DNA of 64,000 nt from Methylobacterium sp. 77 (GTDB taxonomy: Bacteria; Pseudomonadota; Alphaproteobacteria; Rhizobiales; Beijerinckiaceae), in assembly GCF_000372825.1 (NCBI RefSeq), contig NZ_KB910516.1:148911-212910 (forward strand). The letters run 5' to 3'. A program made the translations under genes and the position numbers. Shown here in pieces: positions 27,301-35,722 of the stretch. The notes beneath the pieces were generated by a model that searched no databases, was not told where the DNA came from, and saw only the letters and a program-made list of their open reading frames with translations. The stretch's first letter is position 1. Each line of letters starts with the position of its first letter.

Positions 27301-30300
27301 TCACGAAGCCGATCTTCGAAGAGGGCGCGCAGTGAGCCCGTCCTGTCGTCGAGTGACCGGGCGAGGGTGCCGCCGCGGTCGTCGACCGTGTGAGCGAGCT
27401 GCGCCGTCCGGGTCTCGACGAGGTGATCGAGCGCGCGCAGGCGCTCGTCGAACAGAGTGCTCAGCATGGCCGTGCCCGCATCGACCGAGCGGGTGAGGAC
27501 GGAGCCTTGCGTGTCCAGGGTCCGGACGAATTCGGCCGAACGGTTCGCCACCAGGCTGTCGAGGGCGAGCAGGCGCTCGTCGAACAGGACGCTCATCGCC
27601 TGAGTGCGCGCATCGACCCGGTCGGTCAGGGCCTCGGCACGGCCATCCACGAGCCCGTCGAGAGCCGTGAGGACGTCGTCGAACAATGTCCGAAGGCCGA
27701 GAGTGCGCGCCTCGACCGATGCTGCGATTTGGGAGCCGCGACCGTCCACGAGCTCGTTGAGGGCACCGATGCGCTCGTCGAACAGCGCGATCAGGTCACG
27801 CGTACGGGTTTCCACGGCACCGGCGGCACCGCCGAGGCTGGCCTCGATCGTATCGACGAAGGTCCGTCCACGCTGGTCGAGCGAGTCGTGCAGCGGCGCG
27901 AGCCGGTCGTCGAAGCTGCTGGTGAGAACCTGCGAGTGGTCGTCCAGCATGGTCCGGATCTCGTTGGTCCGGTTGTCGAGGAGCTGGTGGACGGTGCGCA
28001 CGCCCTCATCGAGCAGGCTGCTGATATCGGTGGTCCGCTGGTGCAGCGTCGAGCCGAGCCGGCCTTCGCCCTCGCCCAAGAGCCGGTCCGCATCGGAGAC
28101 GACCTCGCGCAGGCGAGCGATCACGGTGTCGCTGCGCTGTTCGAGAAGTTCCGCGAGGGATGAACCACCACGATCGAACAGGTGTGCCAGTTCGGTGATG
28201 CGGGTCCCGAGAGCCCCGAATACGATGCGTCCCTTCTCGTCGAGTTCCTGGCCCATGGCCGCCGTGCGCTCGTCGATGAGCGCCCCCAGCGCTTCCGCAC
28301 GGTTCGAGAACGAGGCGCGGATCGCTTCCGCCTGTCCGGCGAGGGCATCGTTGGCATGCCCCGTCCGGCTCTCGATCATCTCCACGAGCTCGCGGGTGCG
28401 GTTGGAGAGGTCCTCGTCCACGGCCCGGGTGCGGCTCTCGATGAGGCGGATCGCCTCGAAGGCCTGTGACCCGAAAGTTTCGTCGATGAGGCGGCTGCGC
28501 TCCTCCAAAGCCGCGGCGATCGAATCCAGGCGCCCGATCACCCCGGTATCGAAGCGGCCGACGCCTTCTTCCAGTCGATGCGACAGTTCGAGGCTCTGGC
28601 GCTCGAAGCGCTCGGCGATCTCGGTGGAGCGGCTTCCCAGGGTGTCGCCCAGGCTCAGGCTGCGGGCGGCGATGTCCTGCGCCATGCCGTCGGCGCGGGC
28701 GTCGAGCGTCTGGACGAGGTCACGGCTTCCCTCGACCATGATGCGTGCCATCTCGCCGGTCCGCAGGATCAGAGCTTCGTTGAGGGCCGTGGCGCGGGAG
28801 CCGAGCTGCCCGTCGATCTGGTTCACCAGATGGGTGAAGGTCTCGCCGATCTCGGCGGTGCGCTTCACGGAACGCTCTTCCAGGGCGCCAAGCTGGCTCT
28901 CCACGGTCTCGCGGGCTTCGCGAGTCCGCTCGGAGATGGTGTCGGCCACGGCCTTGCCCTGCACCGTGATGACCCGGTCCATCTCCTGCAACTGACCGGA
29001 GACGGTCTCGCTCAGGGCGGAGGTGTCGCGCGCGATGCGGTCGGCGAGGATATCGCCGCGGGCGATCGTCTCCTGAAGCGCGGCGAGGCGGTCGTTGAGC
29101 ACGGTGTCGATGGCCTTCGCCCGGCTCTCGGTCGTGTCGGCGAAGCTCGCGCTGCTCTGGGCGAGGGCGTCGTTGACGCGTGCGCTCTGAGCCGTGACGG
29201 CCAGGACGATGTCGCGGCCGGTATTGGCCAGCTGACCGTGAGCCTCCTCGGCGTGGCTCGTGATCAGGTCGGTCATGCCGCGGCTATGCGTGCCGAAGGC
29301 GGTCTCGACGTCCCTGATCCGGGCGGCGAGCTCGCTGCCGACATTCTCGGCAGCGCGGGCGATCGAGCCCGTCGCTTCGGTGGCCCGGTGAACCAGGGTC
29401 TCGTCGATCTCCGCGAGCGTGCGGCGCAGGGCCTCCATCGCGTCCTGCGCGCGTCCTCCCACTTCTCCGCTGAGGCCGCTGGCGGCTTGCTGGAGGAGCT
29501 GAGCGGCTTCCTCCGTGCGAGCGGCAAGCTCGCCGGAGGTAGCGGCGAGCCGGCGCTCGAAAATCTGTACCGCTTCGACCGTGCGGGCTTCGAGCTCGCC
29601 GGTGGCGCTCGCCGACGAGCGCCGGAGCGCCTGGGCCGCTTCCGCGGTGCTGGCACCGAGCGCCACGGTCGTCTCCTCCGCGCTGCGGCGGAAGATGTCG
29701 GCGGCCTCGCTGGTGCGGGACCCGATCTCGCTGCCGAGGGTGTCGAGGACGACGCGAAGGCTCTCGATCGCGCCGGTCGAGCGGGAATCGAAGGTGCTGC
29801 CGAGGACGCCGAAGGCACCGGTCAGGGTGAGGGTCGCGTCTTCGACGCGCTGGGTGACGAGCCCACCGACCTGTTCGCCGGCCTTGTTCAGGCGGCGGAT
29901 GCTGGTGTTGACGACCGAGGCCGTGTCCTCGCCGCTGCTGCGGATCGCGGTGGCGGCCTCCGCCGAGCGGGCATCGATCTCGCCATTGAGGCTCGCCACG
30001 GTGCTCCGGAGGTTGTCCACCGTACCCTGGGCCCTGGTCTCGAAATTGGTCCCGAGCGACGCAAGTGCGCCATCCATCGCCAGCGCGGCTTCCTGGGCAC
30101 GCAGGGTGACGAGGTCGCCGATCCGCTCCCCGGCAGAGGTCAGGTTGCTCTCGAGCGTCCCGCCCTGAACGGTGAGGGTCTCGTGCAGGCGGGCGGAGAC
30201 GGAGTCGATGCGCTCGGCCAGGATTCCGGCGCGCTCGTCGATGCCGGAGCCGGCATGTTCGATCGACCGCACCAGGTCGTCGCGGAGGGCTCCCGTCCGG

Positions 30301-31910
30301 GCGGCGAAGGTCTCGACGATGCCCTCGGAAGCCAGCGCCAGACCGGCCTGAGCCTCGCGAGTGCGGCTCTCGATCGCTTGGGAAACACCGCTGCCGGCAG
30401 CCTCGATCTCGTTGCGCAGGGCCGTGCCGCGGTGGGTGATGTCCTCGGTGAGCGCTGCACCCGTCGCAGCGAAATGTTCGCGCAGGGCGGTGCCGGTTTC
30501 GGCGAAGCGTGCGGTGATCTCGCCACCGGTATTCGAGAAGTTCGTGGTGAGTTCATTGCCCCGGGCGAGGAATGCGCTCTCGAGCCCGCGTGCGGAATCC
30601 TCGAAGGTCTGGCGGACTTCGCCACCCTGGCGGTTCAGGCTCTCGATCACCTCCATCCCGGTCTGGGCGAGGGTGCGCGCCACTTGGCCGGCATTGTCCG
30701 CCAGCGTCGCGGTGAGCATTCCGCCGGTCCGCTCGAAGGCCAGCGTCACGTCGGCGGCGCGGTTTTCGAGAGATTGCGTCAGCGTGTTGCCGACCTCGGT
30801 GAGGCTGCTGCGAACACCTTCACTGGTGCTGGCGAGGCGCTGGACGAGGTCGTCGCCACGATCGGTCACGAGGCCGACCACACGGTCTCCGGCTTCGCCG
30901 AGCGCGGCGGTGATGGCATCGCCACGATTGCCCAGTGCCGAAGTGATCGCCTCGCCGCGCGCGTCGAGGGCGCCGGTCACCCGATCGCCGGCGCCGGTCA
31001 CCGCGGCGACGATGCGCTCGGCCGCTCCGTCGAGCTCCTGGGTCAGGTTCTGATGCGAACCGGTGATCGCGCCGCGCACCCGCTCGGCATTCGCGACGAT
31101 GGACTCGCGCTGGGCGACCAGTTCGTCCACGAGCGAACGGATACGGATCTCGTTGTCGGAATAGGCGCGCTCCAGGGTCGCGATCTCACCGCGTACCAGG
31201 GTCTCCAACTCGCCGGCACGGGCCAGCGCACGCTCGACGCCGTCGCCCACGGCCGCGACCTCGCGGCGGACCGTCTGCGACATCGTGAGGACGGCATCGG
31301 TCGAGAAATTCTCGGGCTCGGCGAGACGGATCGCGACCTCGCCCACGGCACGCGCCACGAGGCGCATCTCCTGGGCACGGACCGCGAGCATCGCCATGAT
31401 CGCGAAGAGGACGACCGGGCCGACCAAGGCAGTCGCGCCGACGGCGGCCTGAAGCGCGGTCATGCCTGTGAAGAAGGCCTTCAACTCGCCCCCCGACTGG
31501 TTCCAGACGAGAGCGAGAAGTGCGCCGAACCAGACAGCGGAGGCGAGTGCGGCGAAGATATAAGGCTTGCCGGAGGGGCGAACGCGCAGGGTCTGCTGCA
31601 GGATGCCGATGTTCTGGCGGTCGTCATTGGCCACCATCGAGCGGTCGGGCGGCAGCAATCCGCCTTCCCGGCGCGGCCGGTTGCGGTCCGGCGGAGGCAG
31701 ATCGGAGGCCAGGGGCTGGTCGAGATCGAGGCGCGGAGGAACGAAACGGCCGTTCTGTTCGCTCAACGGATCGCCGTCGCCGACGTCAGGAAGCCGCGGC
31801 TCGACACGGGGATCCGTCGCCTGGGTCGAGGGGAAGTCCAGGTTGAGGGCCTGCTCGATGGCGGAAAGAGCCGCCTCGGCCGGGTCCTTGAGCTTCTTTT
31901 CCGTGGCCAT
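24306..31910 (-). CDS. Giant membrane-anchored repeat coiled-coil protein (2534 residues)
   Basis: This is the largest gene in the window. After a Pro-rich cytosolic N-terminus (1-115) come two membrane segments (about 117-136 and 152-176). More than 2000 residues of continuous amphipathic helix follow, built on 11-residue periods of the apolipoprotein A/E type; six clean 44-residue tandem copies (unit core LFDERLRALDDLV) lie at 26829-27620. A Pro/Ala/Lys linker (about 2210-2420) leads to a compact C-terminal domain of about 110 residues (MIEHQTAVELWERYRRGEPN). Cys is almost absent. The ATG at 31910 has GAGGCG upstream and begins MATEKKL. Similar proteins are often labelled 'kinesin-like' or 'apolipoprotein', but there is no motor domain. 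Role unknown; a polar scaffold or envelope-spanning tether is plausible. Confidence 0.85.
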   Translation of the reverse strand: MATEKKLKDPAEAALSAIEQALNLDFPSTQATDPRVEPRLPDVGDGDPLSEQNGRFVPPRLDLDQPLASDLPPPDRNRPRREGGLLPPDRSMVANDDRQNIGILQQTLRVRPSGKPYIFAALASAVWFGALLALVWNQSGGELKAFFTGMTALQAAVGATALVGPVVLFAIMAMLAVRAQEMRLVARAVGEVAIRLAEPENFSTDAVLTMSQTVRREVAAVGDGVERALARAGELETLVRGEIATLERAYSDNEIRIRSLVDELVAQRESIVANAERVRGAITGSHQNLTQELDGAAERIVAAVTGAGDRVTGALDARGEAITSALGNRGDAITAALGEAGDRVVGLVTDRGDDLVQRLASTSEGVRSSLTEVGNTLTQSLENRAADVTLAFERTGGMLTATLADNAGQVARTLAQTGMEVIESLNRQGGEVRQTFEDSARGLESAFLARGNELTTNFSNTGGEITARFAETGTALREHFAATGAALTEDITHRGTALRNEIEAAGSGVSQAIESRTREAQAGLALASEGIVETFAARTGALRDDLVRSIEHAGSGIDERAGILAERIDSVSARLHETLTVQGGTLESNLTSAGERIGDLVTLRAQEAALAMDGALASLGTNFETRAQGTVDNLRSTVASLNGEIDARSAEAATAIRSSGEDTASVVNTSIRRLNKAGEQVGGLVTQRVEDATLTLTGAFGVLGSTFDSRSTGAIESLRVVLDTLGSEIGSRTSEAADIFRRSAEETTVALGASTAEAAQALRRSSASATGELEARTVEAVQIFERRLAATSGELAARTEEAAQLLQQAASGLSGEVGGRAQDAMEALRRTLAEIDETLVHRATEATGSIARAAENVGSELAARIRDVETAFGTHSRGMTDLITSHAEEAHGQLANTGRDIVLAVTAQSARVNDALAQSSASFADTTESRAKAIDTVLNDRLAALQETIARGDILADRIARDTSALSETVSGQLQEMDRVITVQGKAVADTISERTREARETVESQLGALEERSVKRTAEIGETFTHLVNQIDGQLGSRATALNEALILRTGEMARIMVEGSRDLVQTLDARADGMAQDIAARSLSLGDTLGSRSTEIAERFERQSLELSHRLEEGVGRFDTGVIGRLDSIAAALEERSRLIDETFGSQAFEAIRLIESRTRAVDEDLSNRTRELVEMIESRTGHANDALAGQAEAIRASFSNRAEALGALIDERTAAMGQELDEKGRIVFGALGTRITELAHLFDRGGSSLAELLEQRSDTVIARLREVVSDADRLLGEGEGRLGSTLHQRTTDISSLLDEGVRTVHQLLDNRTNEIRTMLDDHSQVLTSSFDDRLAPLHDSLDQRGRTFVDTIEASLGGAAGAVETRTRDLIALFDERIGALNELVDGRGSQIAASVEARTLGLRTLFDDVLTALDGLVDGRAEALTDRVDARTQAMSVLFDERLLALDSLVANRSAEFVRTLDTQGSVLTRSVDAGTAMLSTLFDERLRALDHLVETRTAQLAHTVDDRGGTLARSLDDRTGSLRALFEDRLRELDTIVETRTAEFARTVESQGSALYQSVDDRTHAMGALFDERLRALDDLVDNRAAEFARTIDNRGTSLSQAVEASAQVMATVFDERLRALDDLMNNRTAEFTSTIDHQGLSLTQSVDARTQAIASLFDECLRALDQLVDSRAAAFARTIDNQGTALTEAVDARSEAFTNRIDSRMKVFASLVASRGDALANAFDDRQDAYATLVDGHSATMLAAFDERVDRHAALAQAHADALATALDQRNEAVAALIDGRNQDMIAGFDRRSTALATLIESRGQSLSRRLAESAETITRAIEERGGSIADTIDGRGNLVVEAMATHSERLRDIVEGPASQLAAALGERSQEIERILNECGTPLADTLRDRVRDLTEQSDASRNALLAAIDGGASRALATLNEASDRLRSELGGVLHRVEGANAALRELVSDAGENLGAIEQGLSGRVEQVQATLTAISGETERASSSVAEQVDRLKAVAEGALRDASDLAKSLDARGSSLTEIARTHSGTLTNAAGSLESIEARLVDLLANRDKAVEEVLTRIEARSGALEEQTARFDTLMAETLSSAEERARGIATSLSDAAQSAGASVTGAFEGLRDNAGNEGERTAAAVRAAISGASEQMMVVFEGAAGRFGDSVAGMREMAAEIRRELDATRADLQRGVLAIPRETEEATSEMRRVVSDQIKALNELSSLVSRSRRGVDVAEPDGGPAPIAKAQTAPAPAPRKADAPAPKLQEAKAPDSIAAKPKPAEPDTVGTGANVPEAKAREDKAPEPRTGQQMSIVSAPAATGRAASQAPLRSGETSRIPAPAGRGGRDNRGWLSDLLTRASLDDDTDGSSPAKTPPDRAEQSKPGVVKAEQAKSEATRPEANKPDSTKIESTRTEPNKAAVERSRTALETISTDIAKMIEHQTAVELWERYRRGEPNLFDRRLYTAQGRQTFEEIRRRYAADAEFRRTVDRYVGEFERLLGEVSKNDRDSRRADAYLTSETGKVYTMLAHASGRFEGA
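26829..27620 (-). repeat. Six tandem 132-bp repeats coding 44-residue units
   Basis: Within the giant coiled-coil gene, unit boundaries fall at 27620, 27488, 27356, 27224, 27092 and 26960 (minus-strand order). Each unit codes 44 residues (4 x 11), with near-invariant LFDERLRALD at position 12-21 and a conserved R-x-A-x-F-x-x-T block at 27-34. Copies diverge at the DNA level, so the array is old and kept by selection on the protein rather than a recent expansion. Flanking sequence continues the 11-residue period less regularly. Confidence 0.8.
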
Positions 31911-32202
31911 ACAACGCCTCGTTACGCAGGTCGCAGAAGCCGGCCGCATCCGGTGATCGACGACATTTTTACCAATTTACCAAGGAAGTTTAGACCTCGG
32001 CGCGAGACCCGGATACCCGAGTGGGTCGAACCGTCCAAAAAACCTTAACGGAATGGTTACCAAGCCTGGTGCCGGCTCCATCCCGTCGGCTTTATGCATG
32101 ATGCCCCAAGGCTTAAACGGAAGCGAACGATGCCGGGCGCTCCTGTGGATAGCCTGGCCGAACGAAGCCCGATCACGGGGTTCGGTTTAGGCGAGGGGAC
32201 AA

Positions 32203-32529
32203 TTGACCAGGTTGATCGATCACGCCTACCTCGCCGAACAGACCTTCGGCGACGACGAACTCGCCCGTGAATTGCTGGGGCTCTTCGAGGCTCAATGCCG
32301 CCGGCTGCTGCCGGGGATTGCCGATACGGCTATCGATCGATGCGCCCGGGCCGACCTCGCCCACACCCTGAAGGGGTCCGCACTCGGCGTGGGAGCGGGC
32401 CGGGTCGCCGAACTGAGCACTGGCATCGAGGATGGATTGAGACGGGACGCCGACGTTCCGGCGGCGGTTCTCGCCGATCTCACCGACGCGGTGGTATCTA
32501 CCCTGGCGGAAATCGACGCACTTGCCTGA
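32203..32529 (+). CDS. HPt-domain phosphotransfer protein
   Basis: The 108-residue protein is a stand-alone histidine phosphotransfer domain. The phosphorylated His54 is in LAHTLKGSALGVGAGRVAEL, preceded by the helix ELARELLGLFEAQCRRLLPG. The start is TTG at 32203 with GAGGGG 4 nt upstream. It should relay phosphate between a hybrid kinase and a response regulator, neither of which is adjacent. It is divergent from the giant coiled-coil gene (292 bp between starts), which suggests shared regulation but does not prove a shared role. Confidence 0.83.
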   Translation: MTRLIDHAYLAEQTFGDDELARELLGLFEAQCRRLLPGIADTAIDRCARADLAHTLKGSALGVGAGRVAELSTGIEDGLRRDADVPAAVLADLTDAVVSTLAEIDALA

Positions 32530-32686
32530 TCTTCCCTCCGGTGGAGGGAACGGCTCGGCATCTGCGACGTAAGCGCATGAATGTCGAGCGATCGGGCCGG
32601 TGCCGCTTGCATTCGATGGTCCGCCCCTTCAAGGCAGTCGCGCTGCACAACCGGCCACGACGTGTTGTACGAGCCTGGAGTCTTAG

Positions 32687-33007
32687 ATGCCCAAGATCAC
32701 CTACGTCGACCATGCTGGAACGGCCAGGACCGTGGAAGCCGACGTAGGATCGACCGTGATGGAGGCGGCGATCCGCAACAACGTGCCGGGCATCGACGCG
32801 GAATGCGGCGGTGCCTGCGCCTGCGCCACCTGCCACGTCTACGTCGATGCCGAATGGGTAGACGCCGTGGGGCCGGCCGAACCGATGGAGCAGGACATGC
32901 TCGATTTCGCTTCCGACGTGCGAGCGACGTCACGCTTGTGCTGTCAGATCAGGATCAAGCCGGAGCTCGACGGTCTCAAGGTCATCACGCCCGCCCGCCA
33001 GGGTTGA
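32687..33007 (+). CDS. 2Fe-2S ferredoxin (adrenodoxin/FdxB type)
   Basis: The 106-residue electron carrier has the vertebrate/ISC-type cluster pattern Cys40-x5-Cys46-x2-Cys49 and Cys86, in AECGGACACATCHVYVD and SRLCCQI. The segment MEQDMLDFA is conserved among ferredoxins of cytochrome P450 and Fe-S assembly systems. The start has GGAG 6 nt upstream. No isc/hsc genes or P450 are nearby, so the redox partner is unknown. The last 23 bp overlap the end of the convergent VOC gene. Confidence 0.92.
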   Translation: MPKITYVDHAGTARTVEADVGSTVMEAAIRNNVPGIDAECGGACACATCHVYVDAEWVDAVGPAEPMEQDMLDFASDVRATSRLCCQIRIKPELDGLKVITPARQG

Positions 33008-33434
33008 ACGGGCGCGAACCGAGACTCTCGGCGAAGCGCAGCAGGTAACCGTCCGGGTCTTGGACCAGGAACTGCCTGAGGCCGATCTCGATCTCTCCGA
33101 CCCGATACCAGGCCTCGTGGGCCGGACGGAACATGGGCCAGGAGGCGGATCTTAGGGCCGTCAGGACCGGATCGAGGGCGTCGACCGCGATCTGGAGGTT
33201 GATCCCGCGACCGAAGGGGCGTTCGAGATCGCCCGTCAGCCAATGTCCGTTGACGACGTTGAGCATGACCTGGGCTCCGCCCCGTTCGAGATAGGCAAAC
33301 CCGGTCTCCGGCCGGGAATAGGCCACCGAGAAACCGAGCGTTCCGCACCAGAAGGCGAGGCTCGCGGGCAGGTCGCGGATATCGAGTTCCGGGACGAGCG
33401 GGCTGAACCCACCTTTGGGCTGGCGGTCGGACAT
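32985..33434 (-). CDS. VOC-family protein (bleomycin-resistance/glyoxalase fold)
   Basis: The 149-residue protein is a vicinal-oxygen-chelate fold protein close to the bleomycin resistance type: LVPELDIRDLPASLAFWCGT, LGFSVAYSRPETGFAYLERG, AQVMLNVVNGHW and, at the end, RQFLVQDPDGYLLRFAESLG. The conserved Glu of DPDGYLLRF is not in its usual place but FAE supplies one. These proteins either bind drugs or catalyse metal-dependent reactions; annotation as resistance protein is by similarity only. It overlaps tail to tail with the ferredoxin gene by 23 bp and starts 9 bp after the VWA gene stop, so it is probably in that transcript. Confidence 0.8.
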   Translation of the reverse strand: MSDRQPKGGFSPLVPELDIRDLPASLAFWCGTLGFSVAYSRPETGFAYLERGGAQVMLNVVNGHWLTGDLERPFGRGINLQIAVDALDPVLTALRSASWPMFRPAHEAWYRVGEIEIGLRQFLVQDPDGYLLRFAESLGSRPFNPGGRA

Positions 33435-33442
33435 CGCCCGTG

Positions 33443-34618
33443 TCACCGCACCAGGGCGCGCATCGCGCCGTCGATCCCCTCGATGTTCAGGGGGAACATC
33501 CTGTCCGAAACGATACTGCGGACCATGCCGATCGACTGGGTATAGGCCCAGTGCTCGGTTGGGACCGGATTGAGCCAGACCGATTTCGGAAAGCGTTCCA
33601 GCACCCGCTCCAGCCAGACCTGGCCAGGCTCCTCGTTCCAATGCTCCACCGAGCCGCCCTGCATGGCGATCTCGTAGGGACTCATGGAGGCGTCGCCGAC
33701 GAAGACGACGCGGTAATCCGACGGGTAGGTTCGGATGACGTCGAGGAGCGGGATCGCCTCGTCATGGCGCCGGCGGTTCTCCTTCCACACACTCTCGTAG
33801 GGGCAGTTGTGGAAATAGAAGTGCTCGACATGCTTGAACTCGGCGCGTGCGGCGGAGAACAACTCCTCGGCCAGGGCCACGTGCCAGTCCATCGACCCGC
33901 CGACGTCGAGGAAGAGCAGGACCTTCACGGCATTGCGCCGCTCGGGTCGGAGGCGAACGTCGAGATAGCCTTTGTTCGCGGTCTCGCGGATCGTCCCGTC
34001 GAGGTCGAGCTCATCGGCGGCGCCCGAACGTGCGAACCGGCGCAAGCGCCGAAGGGCCACCCGCATGTTGCGCGTGCCGAGTTCGACCCCGTCGTCGAGA
34101 TCCTTGAATTCGCGCTTGTCCCACACCTTGACCGCGCGGAAATGGCGGTTGCCGTCCTGGCCGATGCGGATCCCCTCGGGATTGTAGCCATAGTCACCGA
34201 AGGGGGAGGTGCCCCCCGTGCCGATCCACTTGTTGCCGCCCTGGTGGCGTTCCTTCTGCTCGGCGAGCCGCTGCTTCAGCGTCTCGAACAGCTTGTCCCA
34301 TCCAAGCGCCGTCAGCTCAGCCTTCTCGGCATCGGTGAGGTACTTCTCGGCGAGCTTACGCAGCCATTCCTCCGGGATCGCAGCCGGCTCCGTGGCCTCG
34401 CCGAGGGTTTCGAACCCCTTGAACACGGTGCCGAACACCCGGTCGAACCGATCGAGATGACGCTCGTCCTTCACCAGGGCCGTGCGGGCGAGGAGATAGA
34501 ACTCCTCGACGCGCTTGCCCGCGAGGTCGCGGTCCAGGGCTTCGAGAAGCGTGAGGTGCTCCCGCAGCGTGACGGGAACCTTGGCTTCGCGCAGGGCCGT
34601 AAAAAATTGAAGCAGCAT
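33443..34618 (-). CDS. VWA domain protein, CoxE-like
   Basis: The 391-residue protein belongs to the CoxE-like VWA family that works with MoxR-type AAA ATPases in metal-enzyme maturation or chaperoning. The N-terminal part has FFTALREAKVPVTLREHL. A central linker (GGNKWIGTGGTSPFGDYGYN) is conserved in the group. The VWA domain follows (about 215-391) with the modified MIDAS motif LFLDVGGSMDWH and, later, FVGDASMSPYE. The ATG at 34618 fits the family start; the frame continues upstream without coding character. Its likely partner, a MoxR ATPase, lies 5.3 kb away (39961) rather than adjacent. Confidence 0.86.
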   Translation of the reverse strand: MLLQFFTALREAKVPVTLREHLTLLEALDRDLAGKRVEEFYLLARTALVKDERHLDRFDRVFGTVFKGFETLGEATEPAAIPEEWLRKLAEKYLTDAEKAELTALGWDKLFETLKQRLAEQKERHQGGNKWIGTGGTSPFGDYGYNPEGIRIGQDGNRHFRAVKVWDKREFKDLDDGVELGTRNMRVALRRLRRFARSGAADELDLDGTIRETANKGYLDVRLRPERRNAVKVLLFLDVGGSMDWHVALAEELFSAARAEFKHVEHFYFHNCPYESVWKENRRRHDEAIPLLDVIRTYPSDYRVVFVGDASMSPYEIAMQGGSVEHWNEEPGQVWLERVLERFPKSVWLNPVPTEHWAYTQSIGMVRSIVSDRMFPLNIEGIDGAMRALVR

Positions 34619-34944
34619 GGGGCGGAGAACGCGCGAACCGGGCGCCTGGGTCAAGGCCATGTGCGCGAGGCCATGTGCGACCGCGCGCGAGGCGGGATGC
34701 CCTGGTGGTTGGCGACGATCGTTTCGACAAGTGGATAACGGATAAAATCCTGACTTCAGCGGGACATGCGGGACGATCCGCTCGTTCGCCGGCAACGAAG
34801 CTGGGTATAAGTCCGCTTTTCTGTTGATATCCACCGCAACTGTGTTCGTGACCCCTCCAACATTGTCATTGGAATCAAACAGCTGAGAGTCAGAGTGAAC
34901 CTCAAGTCAGGGCCGGTGTATTTGGCTGAGTAAGGGTGGACGTT
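34619..34944. other. Intergenic region, 326 bp (divergent promoters)
   Basis: This gap lies between the divergently read VWA gene and the plus-strand hypothetical gene at 34945 and must hold both promoters. The middle is AT-richer than the surroundings. I find no palindrome, RNA or credible small gene. Confidence 0.5.
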
Positions 34945-35397
34945 ATGGCGCTCGTCTTGCGCTCCTTGAGTGATTTCAAGCGGTTTCTCGCGAAGCCGGG
35001 CGCGACGATTCAGATCGTGCGGAACACCTTCATCGAGCGCCAGCCCGCCTCGTTCCAGGACGCCTATCGCGAAAAGGGCATGTACGAGCCCCGAACGGTC
35101 CAGGCGATTTCCAAGAAGGCTGCGGTGTTCGCCGTGAAGGGCCATCCGACCACGGTGTGGCTCTACTGGGACAAGGGAACGCGGAACTGGCGCTATTCCG
35201 GGGACACCGTGGCGGTTCCCCTCAATACCGGAATCGGGCCACCCGACGAGATCATCTATCGCTGCAGCTTCGCGCCGGGCCTCGAGCCGAAGGCGCGCGC
35301 ACCGGCCCGTCCGCGTGCTCCGGCCACCGACCCGCCTTCGCCACCGGACAAGCCGACGCCGACGATGCCGGAGCGCGGACAGGGCCGCCTGTTCTGA
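34945..35397 (+). CDS. Conserved hypothetical protein, 150 residues
   Basis: I do not recognise a named family. The protein starts MALVLRSLSDFKRFLAKPGA and has a compact globular first two thirds: IQIVRNTFIERQPASFQDAY, then ISKKAAVFAVKGHPTTVWLY and WDKGTRNWRYSG. The tail is Pro/Ala/Arg-rich and unstructured, ending in MPERGQGRLF. It lacks signal or membrane segments. The ATG at 34945 has AAGGG 8 nt upstream and is preferred to the GTG at 34936. It stands alone between two minus-strand genes. Aromatic, basic composition would suit nucleic acid binding, but this is speculation. Confidence 0.7.
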   Translation: MALVLRSLSDFKRFLAKPGATIQIVRNTFIERQPASFQDAYREKGMYEPRTVQAISKKAAVFAVKGHPTTVWLYWDKGTRNWRYSGDTVAVPLNTGIGPPDEIIYRCSFAPGLEPKARAPARPRAPATDPPSPPDKPTPTMPERGQGRLF

Positions 35398-35722
35398 GCA
35401 CACGCCGCACGGCGTACGGCCCGGCGAGGCCACTCCTTCACCGAACACTCCGCCCGCCGCGCGCGATGCTGCGTTCGTCCTGCCATTTCGGCCCACGTGA
35501 CGGAACTTGAGCCGGGGCCGCTGAGGTGATTGATCGGCAGTAAAGGTATAATATCGAGCCCTTCACGGCTCGCAATAGCATTCGTTGCATGCGCAGACGC
35601 CAATTGCGTCGCCGCTGGCAGTTATCCACTTTCCAAACGACCGCATCATGCGGCTTTGTATGGAACTATACGGACCGATTTGCAGGTCTCGGCAGTAAGC
35701 GAATGACCGGAACCTGACACCA
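35398..35722. other. Intergenic region, 325 bp, AT-rich with a perfect TATAAT
   Basis: This convergent gap sits between the hypothetical gene (plus) and the kefB-like gene (minus). It is clearly richer in A+T than its flanks. A perfect TATAAT lies at 35547-35552 but has no good -35 at 17 nt. A small hairpin (CGAGCC/GGCTCG, 35554-35571) follows directly. No ORF is credible. A small RNA is conceivable but unsupported otherwise. Confidence 0.35.

Noticed and set aside
28578..32048. A 1156-codon open frame on the plus strand opposite the giant coiled-coil gene
   Set aside because: It mirrors the codon pattern of the real gene in GC-rich DNA, has no ribosome site or family motif, and runs through the divergent promoter.
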